From: Frankiales bacterium
Lineage (GTDB): Bacteria > Actinomycetota > Actinomycetes > Mycobacteriales > SCTD01
DNA length: 20,498 bases
Reading direction: 5' to 3'
Assembly (NCBI GenBank): GCA_004299215.1
Contig: SCTD01000509.1
Location: forward strand, 1-20,498
A program made the translations under genes and the position numbers. Shown here one piece after another: positions 7,648 to 15,332 of this stretch (the stretch's first letter is position 1; the number at the start of each line of letters is the position of its first letter). Below the pieces are notes generated by a model, which was not told where the DNA came from, searched no databases, and saw only the letters and a program-made list of their open reading frames with translations.

Positions 7648-8664
7648 GTGCGACTCGTCGTCCAGGTCCCCTGCCTCAACGAGGAGGAGACCCTCCCCGC
7701 CGTCCTGTCGACGATCCCGACGCAGATCGACGGCATCGACGAGATCCTCGTGCTGATCATCGACGACGGGTCCACCGACCGCACCGTCGAGGTGGCGCAG
7801 GAGCACGGCGTCACGCACTTCGTGCGGCACGCCCGCAACCGCGGCCTCGGCCGGTCCTTCCACGACGGCGTGCAGCGCGCGCTGGAGCTCGGGGCCGACA
7901 TCGTCGTCAACACCGACGGCGACAACCAGTACCCCCAGGAGCGGATCGCCGACCTGGTGCAGCCGATCCTCGCGGGCCGCGCGGACGTCGTCATCGCCGA
8001 CCGGCAGGTCGACCTCGTCGAGCACTTCTCCGGCCCCAAGAAGGCGCTGCAGAAGCTCGGCAGCAACATCGTCAACAAGGCCGCCGGGACCGAGCTGCCC
8101 GACGCCGCGAGCGGCTTCCGCGCCTACTCGCGCGACTCGCTCATGCTGCTGAACACGATCACGCGGTTCAGCTACTGCATGGAGACGATCATCCAGGCCG
8201 GCAACAAGAAGCTGGCCATCGAGAGCGTCAAGGTCGTCACCAACCCGAAGACCCGCGAGTCGCGGCTGTTCAACAACACCTACGAGCACGTGCTGAAGTC
8301 GGCGGGCGCGATCATCCGCGCCTACATCATGTACAAGCCGTACGTCATCTTCAGCTTCTTCGCCGCGCTCTTCGGCGTGCTCGGCCTCATCCCGTTCGTG
8401 CGCTACGGGATCCTCAAGGCGATCGGCGACGACGGCAACCACATCCAGTCGCTGCTCGTCGGCACGATCCTGCTGGTGATGAGCTTCATGAGCATCATCG
8501 TCGGGATCATCGGCGACCTGCTGCGCACCAACCGCGCGCTCATCGAGGACCAGCTCGAGCACACGAAGAAGATGCGCTTCGGCCAGCTCGACCCGACCAG
8601 CAGCGCACCGGTCGCGATGGCCGAGCGGCCGGCCGCCCCGCGCCGCCGCCGCGCCGCCGGCTGA
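7648..8664 (+). CDS. GT2 polyprenyl-phosphate glycosyltransferase-like protein with two membrane helices
   Basis: The 338-residue protein starts VRLVVQVPCLNEEETL and carries a DPM1-like GT-A domain: DDGSTD at 39-44, HARNRGLGRSFHDGVQRAL near 61-79, and TDGDNQY at 89-95 as the metal-binding DXD site. Two hydrophobic segments follow, near 230-260 (YKPYVIFSFFAALFGVLGL) and 275-300 (SLLVGTILLVMSFMSIIVGI), then an arginine-rich tail. Relatives transfer a sugar from a nucleotide donor to a polyprenyl phosphate, making donors for membrane GT-C enzymes on the outside of the cell. Two such GT-C genes lie nearby at 9391-13187, so a donor link is attractive but unproven. The start is GTG at 7648, three bases after the previous stop, with a weak GAAGG upstream. 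TGAC precedes the next ATG. Flipping activity is not shown. Confidence 0.88.
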   Translation: MRLVVQVPCLNEEETLPAVLSTIPTQIDGIDEILVLIIDDGSTDRTVEVAQEHGVTHFVRHARNRGLGRSFHDGVQRALELGADIVVNTDGDNQYPQERIADLVQPILAGRADVVIADRQVDLVEHFSGPKKALQKLGSNIVNKAAGTELPDAASGFRAYSRDSLMLLNTITRFSYCMETIIQAGNKKLAIESVKVVTNPKTRESRLFNNTYEHVLKSAGAIIRAYIMYKPYVIFSFFAALFGVLGLIPFVRYGILKAIGDDGNHIQSLLVGTILLVMSFMSIIVGIIGDLLRTNRALIEDQLEHTKKMRFGQLDPTSSAPVAMAERPAAPRRRRAAG

Positions 8665-8665
8665 C

Positions 8666-9331
8666 ATGGCCGGCGAGAGCGAGTTCGACGTCTACAAGGC
8701 GGCGATGAAGGACCTGCGTGGGGCGCGCGAGACCAGCGCCCGCGCCTTCTACGCCGGGCTCAAGCACCGCAAGCGGCGGATCTGGATCGGGTCACCGACG
8801 GTGCTCGACGGCGCCGAGCGGATCGTCGTCCGCGAGGGCGGCGCGCTGCGGATCGGGCTCGGCTCCTTCGGGCTGTCCAGCGAGCACGACACCTCGGTCG
8901 TACGCGTCCGTCCCGGCGCCGCCTTCCACTGCGACGGCGTCGTCTCGCTGCAGCGCGGCGTGCGGGTCGTCGTCGACGGCGGCCGGCTGACGATGGGGCA
9001 CGGCACCAACGTCAACGGCGTCGGCACGAAGATCCTGTGCGCCTCCGGCATCACCATCGGGGAGTTCTGCACGTTCTCCTGGGACGTCCAGTTGCTCGAC
9101 AACGACTTCCACGCCATCACCGTCGACGGGGTCGAGCAGCCGTCGACCGCGCCGATCACCATCGGCGACCGGGTCTGGGTCGGCACCCGCGCGATCGTGC
9201 TCAAGGGCGTGACGATCGGCGACGGGGCTGTCGTCGCCGCGGGAGCCGTCGTCACGAAGGACGTCCCCGCCGGGGCCGTCGTCGGCGGGATGCCCGCCAC
9301 CGTGATCGGCCGCGCCGACAGCTGGACCTAG
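8666..9331 (+). CDS. Left-handed beta-helix acyltransferase (hexapeptide repeat)
   Basis: The 221-residue protein shows imperfect hexapeptide repeats from about residue 95 to the end, such as ITIGEFCTF, ITIGDRVWVGTRAIV, VTIGDGAVVAAGAVV and VPAGAVVGGMPATVIG. NDFHAI at 146-151 places His149 where the catalytic histidine sits in maltose/galactoside O-acetyltransferase relatives. The most likely role is O- or N-acetylation of a sugar using acetyl-CoA. The first 90 residues are less repetitive and may form a second beta-rich part. The ATG at 8666 lies one base after the previous gene's TGA with no clear ribosome site, so reinitiation is likely. The gene ends at TAG before a strong inverted repeat. 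Its acceptor is unknown, though its context suggests it modifies the same glycan. Confidence 0.9.
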   Translation: MAGESEFDVYKAAMKDLRGARETSARAFYAGLKHRKRRIWIGSPTVLDGAERIVVREGGALRIGLGSFGLSSEHDTSVVRVRPGAAFHCDGVVSLQRGVRVVVDGGRLTMGHGTNVNGVGTKILCASGITIGEFCTFSWDVQLLDNDFHAITVDGVEQPSTAPITIGDRVWVGTRAIVLKGVTIGDGAVVAAGAVVTKDVPAGAVVGGMPATVIGRADSWT

Positions 9332-9338
9332 CAGCCCC

Positions 9339-9385
9339 TGCGTCCTGCTGACCCCTGCTCAAGGCGCTCCGCTGAGCAGGACGCA
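9339..9385. terminator. Inverted repeat, probable bidirectional terminator
   Basis: Eleven-base arms TGCGTCCTGCT (9339-9349) and AGCAGGACGCA (9375-9385) are perfectly complementary around a 25-base loop. A second, shorter stem can form between CCTGCTC (9354-9360) and GAGCAGG (9374-9380) with a 13-base loop; the two stems share the right arm, so they are alternatives. It lies between the ends of two convergent genes (stops at 9331 and 9391). No U-run follows, which is usual for actinobacterial terminators. Confidence 0.65.
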
Positions 9386-9390
9386 AGGGA

Positions 9391-11115
9391 TCAGGAGGTC
9401 AGCCCGAGGGCCACTCGACGCGCTCGCGGGTCCACGTCGTACCAGGCACTCACGCCTCCGGTGACCTCGTCGGGGCCACGGCCGAGCACCTGCTCGACGA
9501 CGGCGGCGACCGCATCGGCGCCGGGAACGTCGGCCACCAGCACCGACCGCACCTCGAGCTGCTCCATCTCCAGCAGCAGCGCGCCGATGACCGGCGGCGC
9601 GACCGCACCCAGCCGTCCGGACGGCGCCTGACCGACGACCCGCTCCCAGGACGTGACGCCGCCGGTGAAGGTGCCCGAGCCGTCGGACTCGGGCGTGATG
9701 ACGTAGCCGCCGACGGAGCGGTACCGGTAGCCCGCCTCGACCTGCCAGAGCATCGGCGCGCTCTGCGGGAAGCGCGGTACGGGATAGGTCAGCGCCAGCG
9801 ACCCGTCGGGCACGCGCTCCACGGCGTCGCTCGTGAAGTAGGACGGGACGTCGGCCCTCTCGTAGGAGTACGGCCAGTCCGGCAGCAGCGGCACGGTGCA
9901 CAGCAGCGCGACAGGCAGGGCGACCGCCGGCCGCAGCCGGCCGGCCGCGTGCAGCCGGTCCAGCCCGACGGCCAGCACCAGGGCCGCAGCGAGGACGACG
10001 TAGAGGCTGAAGCGGACGGCCGCCATGTTGTGCAGCACCGGCAGGTGCGCGACGACCGAGTACGGCAGCGGCGCCCCGGTCTCGACGCCGCCGACGTGCA
10101 GCCGCTCCCCCAGCGACAGCACCCACGCGACGACGCCGAGGACGGCGGCGAACCGCACGACCGCAACCGACCGGAAGCGCCAGGCCAGCGCGACGAGCAC
10201 CACCAGCAGCGGCAGCCCGAGGTAGCTGCCGTTCTCGCTGTCGTTGCCGCCCCACGTGAGGGTCGCGTCGGTGCCGAGCACCTGGTGGATCGTCGGCACC
10301 ACGATCCCGAGGACGTCGGCGGCGTACGGCGAGGCGTCCTGCACCGGCTCGAGCACCGCCCGCGGCCCGCCGAACAGGACCGACAGCGGCCAGGCGGCCA
10401 GCGCCGTGAGGACCCCTGCGGCGGTGACCAGCCCGACGGCTGCGTGCCGTACGCGCGCGCGGTCGAGGTCCCGGCGGCGCTGCACGGCCAGCACGACCGT
10501 CCCCGCCACCGCGACGACGAACGTCGAGGCGAGCACCTCGAGCGTCGTCATCATCTGCGCGAAGGCGACCAGGCCGAGCAGCACGCCGGCGACGACTGCC
10601 CGGCGGGCCTGCCGGACGTAGAGCTCGTGGGCGAGCAGCAGGACCACGGGCGGCGCCAGCACCAGCGAGAGGTTGAGGTGGCCGGTCCCCTGGGCGACGA
10701 GGTACGGCGAGAAGCCGTAGAGCAGTCCCGCCGAGAAGCGCGCCCACCCCCAGGGGGCGAACCGGCCGACGACCCACCACATCGACGTCGCCGAGCCGGC
10801 GAAGGCCAGCACCGCGAGCAGCGTGTGGGACGCGAGCACCCCGGCGGTCGCGGTCACCGGCCAGGCGAGCAGCCCGGGCAGCGGGAGCAGCGTGTTCCAC
10901 ATCAGGTTGACGCCCTCGGGCGTGACCAGGTGCTGGCTGAACCACGGCGAGCGCCCGTGCGAGAGGGCGTACGGCGTCCAGCCGAGGTACCAGTCGGTCT
11001 GCGGGGCGTCCTCGCAGGCGCACTGCGTCATGGCGCCGAGCGACCGGAACGCCGGCAGGTGCCCGAGCACCGCGAGGGCCAGGTAGGTCAGCGGCGCGAG
11101 GAGCCGATTCCTCAC
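9391..11115 (-). CDS. GT-C type multi-membrane glycosyltransferase-like protein
   Basis: The 574-residue protein has roughly ten hydrophobic helices and a soluble C-terminal region from about residue 420. The first extracytoplasmic loop contains a CACEDAPQTDWYLGW segment followed by YALSHGRSPWFSQHLVTPEG and NLMWN. This acidic loop after the first helix is the usual catalytic site of GT-C enzymes, which take sugars from polyprenyl-phosphate carriers outside the membrane. The D/E residues in CEDAPQTD are candidates. The specific family and donor are not recognised. The GTG at 11115 overlaps the previous stop as GTGA. The frame continues far upstream to 13488 without stops, but that stretch is an Arg/Ala/Gly-rich shadow of the preceding gene and is rejected. 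Both genes probably form one transcript ending at the inverted repeat at 9339-9385. Confidence 0.85.
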   Translation of the reverse strand: MRNRLLAPLTYLALAVLGHLPAFRSLGAMTQCACEDAPQTDWYLGWTPYALSHGRSPWFSQHLVTPEGVNLMWNTLLPLPGLLAWPVTATAGVLASHTLLAVLAFAGSATSMWWVVGRFAPWGWARFSAGLLYGFSPYLVAQGTGHLNLSLVLAPPVVLLLAHELYVRQARRAVVAGVLLGLVAFAQMMTTLEVLASTFVVAVAGTVVLAVQRRRDLDRARVRHAAVGLVTAAGVLTALAAWPLSVLFGGPRAVLEPVQDASPYAADVLGIVVPTIHQVLGTDATLTWGGNDSENGSYLGLPLLVVLVALAWRFRSVAVVRFAAVLGVVAWVLSLGERLHVGGVETGAPLPYSVVAHLPVLHNMAAVRFSLYVVLAAALVLAVGLDRLHAAGRLRPAVALPVALLCTVPLLPDWPYSYERADVPSYFTSDAVERVPDGSLALTYPVPRFPQSAPMLWQVEAGYRYRSVGGYVITPESDGSGTFTGGVTSWERVVGQAPSGRLGAVAPPVIGALLLEMEQLEVRSVLVADVPGADAVAAVVEQVLGRGPDEVTGGVSAWYDVDPRARRVALGLTS

Positions 11116-13187
11116 GTTCCGCGGACGCGCCAGACCGAGACGTGCACCGGGATCTCCCGGGACCCGTCCGGACGGACGTCGTCGCTCTCCTTCCACATGG
11201 GGAGCCGCACCTGGCGGTCGAGCACGGGCTGGACGGTCGACGGGTCGATGCCGTCGGGCAGCTCCCCGTTGTCGCCGACGACGAAGACGGGGCGGCCGTC
11301 GAACTGCTCGGCGTAGCGCTCGACCTGCTCCTGCCGGGTGAAGCCCGCGTCGACGGCGGCCCGTGTCCAGAGCAGCGCGGAGAGCTGGCCGTGCTGCAGC
11401 CAGGTCGGCGTGACGAGCAGCTGCGTGACTCCCGCGCAGCAGCCCTGCTCGGGCTCCCAGAGGTAGACGCCGTCCTGGCCACCGCTCAGGTCGGAGATCG
11501 CCTGCGTCAGCTCGAAGGAGCCCTTCCACTCGTCGTGCGAGCGCAGCGGCAGCGACTGGGAGAGGAAGAAGGCGAGCAGCCCCGCGAGGGCGAGCACGGC
11601 GGGCACGGCGGTGACGAGCTTCCCGCGGAAGCGCCAGACCACGAGGTAGGCCAGCGCCAGCGCGATGAGGATCGCGATCCCCGGCAGCACGGTCGGGACG
11701 TAGCGCCGGGTCCACCAGAGCAGCCGGGTGGAGTTGCTCGCGGTGTAGCCGTAGACCGCGAACAGCAGCAGGGACGGCAGCAGGACGGTCCAGGCAGCGG
11801 CGCTCCAGCGGCGCAGCGCCGCCACGGCGGCACCGGCGAGGAAGAGCGCGAAGCCGGGCAGGCTGACGAACCACGTCAGGCGCGACATGATCTGCTCGTC
11901 GTAGGAGCGGATCTCCCGACCGTTGTAGTCGAACAGGTCCTCCCCGAACAGGCGCGGGCGCAGGTAGCCCAGGGCCATCAGACCGGCGGCGCCGGCGACG
12001 ACGAGCAGGCCGAGGACCACCTGCACGCGCCGGTCCCGCAGGGCGTCGGCGACGCGGTGCAGCGGCAGCAGCCGGAGCACGAGGGCGAGGGCGAAGCCCG
12101 CAGCGGTGGCGCCGGCCACGAGGGAGAGCGCCGGGATGCGGTTGGCGTTGGAGTAGTTCAGCGCCAGGTCGTACGCCTGGATGAGCGCGTGCGGGGTGAC
12201 GACCCCGAGACCGACCGCGAACCAGGTCGCGCGGCTGTCCCACCGGCGCGTGGCGACGAGCGCGCAGCCCAGGCCCACCGACAGCGCGACGAGCAGCAGC
12301 CCGTCGGCGCGGTTGAGCCAGCCGATCCCGACCATCAACCCGGCGAAGCCGGCGGCAGGCCGCCAGCCGGTCTGCAGCGCGACGACGATCCCCAGCAGCG
12401 CGCCCACGTAGAGCGCCTGCGCGAACACCTCCGTGGTCGGGTAGCGCGCCTGCCAGACCTGCAGCATGTTGGTCGCCAGGAGCAGCCCGGCGGCTCCGGC
12501 GGCGAAGAGCCCGCCTCGCGAGCCGAGCAGCGAGCCGCCGACGCGGCGCACGAGGGCGACCAGCGCGAGCACCGAGAGCACCCCCATCAGGGGCACCGTC
12601 GCGAGCAGCGCGCCCCGGCCGCCGGCGTCGTACGACGTAGCCAGCAGGCTCGGCCACAGGTGGTAGAACTGCGGCACGATCAGCCCGGTCGAGGCGTCGC
12701 GGATCCAGATCCCCGCGAACCGCGCTCCCGGCGAGGTCAGCTGGACCGGGAAGGTCGGGTCCTCGGCGACCGCCTGCAGCACGGGGTCGTGGAAGGAGTA
12801 GTCGCCGGTCTGCGAGATGGCGATGGCGTGGGAGACGTAGCCGCCCGGGTCCTTGTCGGCGACGCCGTACGAGAAGCCCGGGAAGGTGAGCGCGGCGGCC
12901 ACCGCGGCACACCCGACCGCGACGGCGACGCCGGGCAGGTCGGCTGTCAGGCGGAGCCCGATCCGGCGGGCGCCCAGCAGGGCGGCGCCGCCCACGAGCA
13001 GCAGCCCGAGCAGGGTCAGCAGCAGGACCGCGGTCAGCGAGTGCGCGTCGAGGTGGGCGAGCGTCAGCGACGCCCAGGCCGCGAGCCCCACCACGAGGAG
13101 CGCGCCGGCGCCGAGCAGGTCCAGCCCGGTGAGCGAGCGGGTCGGCCCGGTGGCCTCGTCCGCGGGGTCGGCGGAGCGCGAGGTCAC
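11112..13187 (-). CDS. GT-C type multi-membrane protein (ArnT/PMT-like)
   Basis: The 691-residue protein has about twelve hydrophobic helices and a soluble C-terminal region of about 140 residues. VADKDPGGYVSHAIAISQTGDYSF sits in the first large external loop; an acidic pair there followed by Y and A-x-x-x-x-x-G is the pattern of ArnT/PMT-like GT-C enzymes. Near the C-terminal soluble end are WEPEQGCCAGV and VFVVGDNGELPDG. It probably transfers a sugar from a polyprenyl-phosphate carrier to a glycan outside the membrane, but donor and acceptor are unknown. The GTG at 13187 is chosen because TACGCT lies six bases upstream and no ribosome site is present; the longer open frame up to 13358 would run into the divergent gene. 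The GTG of the second GT-C gene overlaps its stop. Another membrane protein family cannot be fully excluded. Confidence 0.83.
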   Translation of the reverse strand: MTSRSADPADEATGPTRSLTGLDLLGAGALLVVGLAAWASLTLAHLDAHSLTAVLLLTLLGLLLVGGAALLGARRIGLRLTADLPGVAVAVGCAAVAAALTFPGFSYGVADKDPGGYVSHAIAISQTGDYSFHDPVLQAVAEDPTFPVQLTSPGARFAGIWIRDASTGLIVPQFYHLWPSLLATSYDAGGRGALLATVPLMGVLSVLALVALVRRVGGSLLGSRGGLFAAGAAGLLLATNMLQVWQARYPTTEVFAQALYVGALLGIVVALQTGWRPAAGFAGLMVGIGWLNRADGLLLVALSVGLGCALVATRRWDSRATWFAVGLGVVTPHALIQAYDLALNYSNANRIPALSLVAGATAAGFALALVLRLLPLHRVADALRDRRVQVVLGLLVVAGAAGLMALGYLRPRLFGEDLFDYNGREIRSYDEQIMSRLTWFVSLPGFALFLAGAAVAALRRWSAAAWTVLLPSLLLFAVYGYTASNSTRLLWWTRRYVPTVLPGIAILIALALAYLVVWRFRGKLVTAVPAVLALAGLLAFFLSQSLPLRSHDEWKGSFELTQAISDLSGGQDGVYLWEPEQGCCAGVTQLLVTPTWLQHGQLSALLWTRAAVDAGFTRQEQVERYAEQFDGRPVFVVGDNGELPDGIDPSTVQPVLDRQVRLPMWKESDDVRPDGSREIPVHVSVWRVRGT

Positions 13188-13193
13188 CGGGCC

Positions 13194-13199
13194 AGCGTA
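13194..13199 (-). promoter_or_regulatory. -10 box (TACGCT) of a leaderless promoter for the GT-C genes
   Basis: TACGCT on the minus strand fits TANNNT and is separated by six bases (GGCCCG) from GTG 13187. There is no purine-rich ribosome site, so the transcript probably starts at the GTG. No clear -35 hexamer was seen. Confidence 0.5.
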
Positions 13200-13241
13200 T
13201 CCGCGCCGACACGTCGACCTCGCCGCCCCGCGCCCACGCCC

Positions 13242-13247
13242 TAGGCT
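13242..13247 (+). promoter_or_regulatory. -10 box (TAGGCT) of a leaderless promoter for the export operon
   Basis: TAGGCT lies seven bases before GTG 13255. The spacer TGCCGGC lacks a clear Shine-Dalgarno match. This is the same hexamer as at 2298-2303 and 20073-20078. It would drive the ABC transporter and glycosyltransferase operon up to 20091. Confidence 0.6.
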
Positions 13248-13254
13248 TGCCGGC

Positions 13255-14139
13255 GTGTCCGCCCACGCCCCTGAGCAGGACCGCGCCGCGCTCGCCCGCG
13301 ACCGCGCGGCGGCCCAGGGGCGGATCCGCTGGGAGCTGCTGAGCTCGCTGGTCCGCAAGGACCTGAAGGTGAAGTACCAGGGGTCCGCAGTCGGCTTCGC
13401 GTGGAGCCTGGCGAACCCGCTCGCGATGCTCGGGATCTACTGGCTCGTCTTCACGAAGATCATCCCGAACGGCATCCCTGACTTCCACGTCTACCTGATG
13501 GCGGGCCTGCTGGTCTTCACGGCCTTCAGCCAGGGCGTCTCCAACGCGTCGACGAGCGTGGTCGGCAACGCCGGGCTGGTGAAGAAGGTGCGCTTCCCGC
13601 TGCTGGTGCTGCCTCTGTCCGGCGTCGGGTTCGCCGTCGTGCAGTTCGTGCTGCAGCTCCCCGTGCTGCTGGTCATCGCCCTGATCAGCGGCGTGAACTT
13701 CTTCGGCCTGCAGCTGCTGCTGGCCCTACCCGCGCTCGCCCTGCTGCTGGTGTTCACGACCGCGCTCGGCACGCTGGCCGCAGCGCTCAACGTGCGCTAC
13801 CGCGACACCAGCCACTTCGTCGAGATCGCGATGCTGATCTGGTTCTGGCTGAACCCGATCCTCTACCCGGCCGGGTTCGTGAAGGCCAGGATGGGTGACC
13901 TGTTCTGGCTGTACTTCCTCAACCCGATGGCCACGGTCGTCTCGACCTTCCAGCGGGCGATCTACGTGAACAGCGACTACACCGACCCGAACGGCAAGCC
14001 GCAGCAGGCTCTGGTCGACCCCGGCTACGCCTACTACGTCCGCAACCTCGCCATCGGCTTCGCCATCGCGCTGGTCCTGCTCTGGGTCGCGCGCCGCACC
14101 TTCAACCGCCTCCAGGCCGACTTCGCCGAGGACCTGTGA
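13255..14139 (+). CDS. wzm: ABC-2 type polysaccharide export permease (Wzm-like)
   Basis: The 294-residue protein has six likely membrane helices and belongs to the ABC-2 permease family. SSLVRKDLKVKYQGSAVGFA and SLANPLAMLGIYWLVF match the amphipathic N-terminal segment and first helix of Wzm/TagG proteins. LNVRYRDTSHFVEIAMLIWF and LNPMATVVSTFQRAIY are also typical. Paired with the ATPase encoded directly after it, it should move an undecaprenyl- or decaprenyl-linked glycan across the membrane. The GTG at 13255 is set by the -10 box seven bases upstream and the lack of a ribosome site; the longer open frame to 12853 lies inside the divergent gene. The stop overlaps the ATPase start as TGATG. 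Teichoic-acid-type export is possible, but the extended ATPase favours polysaccharide. Confidence 0.92.
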   Translation: MSAHAPEQDRAALARDRAAAQGRIRWELLSSLVRKDLKVKYQGSAVGFAWSLANPLAMLGIYWLVFTKIIPNGIPDFHVYLMAGLLVFTAFSQGVSNASTSVVGNAGLVKKVRFPLLVLPLSGVGFAVVQFVLQLPVLLVIALISGVNFFGLQLLLALPALALLLVFTTALGTLAAALNVRYRDTSHFVEIAMLIWFWLNPILYPAGFVKARMGDLFWLYFLNPMATVVSTFQRAIYVNSDYTDPNGKPQQALVDPGYAYYVRNLAIGFAIALVLLWVARRTFNRLQADFAEDL

Positions 14140-15332
14140 TGGACCGGCGTCCCGTCATCGTCGCGCGCGGCGTCTCCAAGCGCTTCATGACGCACAGCAG
14201 CAAGGCGACCCAGCTCAAGGAGCGCTTCGTCAAGGGGCGCGGCGGCGCGAGCGAGGAGTTCTGGGCGCTGCGCGACGTCGACGTGGTCGTCGGCGAGGGC
14301 GAGACGGTCGGCCTGATCGGCCCGAACGGCGCAGGCAAGTCGACGCTGCTCAAGGTGCTCGCCGGCATCCTGCGGCCGACCTCCGGGGAGGTCGACGTGC
14401 AGGGGAGGATCGCCTCGCTGCTCGAGCTCGGCGCCGGCTTCAACGGCGAGCTGACCGGACGCGAGAACGTCTACCTCAACGCCGCGCTGCTCGGGCTGTC
14501 GCGCAAGGAGGTCGACGGCCTGTTCGACTCCATCGTCGAGTTCTCCGAGCAGGCGCCTCGCATCGACGACCCGGTGAAGCACTACTCCTCAGGGGAGTAC
14601 GTCAAGCTCGCCTTCTCGATCGCCGTCCACGTCGACCCCGACGTGCTGCTGGTCGACGAGGTGCTCGCCGTCGGTGACGAGGCGTTCGCCCGCAAGTGCC
14701 TGGCGAAGATCCGCGACTTCCAGCTGGCCGGCAAGACCATCCTGTTCGTCACGCACTCCCTCGACCTGGTCACCGAGCTGTGCACGCGCGGCATCGTGGT
14801 CGAGCACGGGCGCGTGCAGTACGACGGCGACCCGGCGTTCGCGGTCGGCACGCTCCGCAAGATCCTGGGCACGGACCGGCCGGTCGGCGAGCCTGCCGCG
14901 CCCGTCGAGATCGGCGGGGTGGTCGTGCACTCGGCGGTGGCGTCCGGCATCCGCGGCGGCGGACCGGTGGGGCGCTTCAGCGCGGGCGACCCGTTCCACC
15001 TGCGGGTCCACTGCGAGGTGCTGGCGGGCGACGAGGTCTACCCCGGCGAGGTCGGCGTCGTCGTGATGGGCGCCGGCGACATCCCGGTCTTCTCGCTGCG
15101 CACGCCGAAGGGGCAGGGACTGCCGGCGGTGCCCGGCCGCTACGTCGTCGACTTCGAGGTCGACGCCGTGCCGCCGCTGAACGGCGCCTTCATCCTCGGC
15201 GTGCAGGTCGACCACGCCGAGACCGGCCTGCCGATCACGGCCCGCCGCTTCGACGACGCGATCTGGGTGGAGACCGGCGACCTGCCCGGGCTGCTCGACG
15301 TCCCTGCGAAAGCCGTGGTGAGCCCTGCATGA
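14139..15332 (+). CDS. wzt: Polysaccharide ABC exporter ATPase with C-terminal Wzt-like domain
   Basis: The 397-residue protein has a complete nucleotide-binding domain: Walker A GPNGAGKST at 61-69, LELGAGFNGELTGREN at 95-110, the signature HYSSGEYVKLAF at 148-159, Walker B VLLVDEVLAVGDE at 169-181, and the H-loop histidine in FVTHS at 206. This signature variant is typical of Wzt/TagH-type exporters. Residues from about 240 on form a beta-rich extra domain (VVVHSAVASG, FSAGDPFHLRVHCEVLAGDE, FILGVQVDHAETGLPI). The domain fits the Wzt C-terminal carbohydrate-binding domain, which recognises the modified chain end in E. coli O9a export. The shorter mycobacterial galactan-export ATPase lacks it. 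ATG 14139 (GAGG seven bases before) is preferred to GTG 14136. The stop overlaps a methyltransferase gene. Recognition of a cap is inferred. Confidence 0.93.
   Translation: MDRRPVIVARGVSKRFMTHSSKATQLKERFVKGRGGASEEFWALRDVDVVVGEGETVGLIGPNGAGKSTLLKVLAGILRPTSGEVDVQGRIASLLELGAGFNGELTGRENVYLNAALLGLSRKEVDGLFDSIVEFSEQAPRIDDPVKHYSSGEYVKLAFSIAVHVDPDVLLVDEVLAVGDEAFARKCLAKIRDFQLAGKTILFVTHSLDLVTELCTRGIVVEHGRVQYDGDPAFAVGTLRKILGTDRPVGEPAAPVEIGGVVVHSAVASGIRGGGPVGRFSAGDPFHLRVHCEVLAGDEVYPGEVGVVVMGAGDIPVFSLRTPKGQGLPAVPGRYVVDFEVDAVPPLNGAFILGVQVDHAETGLPITARRFDDAIWVETGDLPGLLDVPAKAVVSPA

Noticed and set aside
6991..8667. A 558-residue minus-strand open frame opposite the methyltransferase and GT2 genes
   Set aside because: It is composed of Arg/Asp/Val/Ala/Leu-rich sequence with no recognisable motif, and spans two well-supported genes on the other strand.
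11142..13244. A 700-residue plus-strand open frame opposite the GT-C gene
   Set aside because: Low-complexity Gln/Arg/Glu/Gly sequence with no domain; an antisense shadow.
11116..13488. A 1365-residue reading frame that would fuse extra sequence to the GT-C protein at 9391-11115
   Set aside because: The upstream part is a frame-shifted shadow of the GT-C gene at 11112-13187. It lacks membrane segments or motifs, and GTG 11115 has a stop-start overlap typical of this locus.
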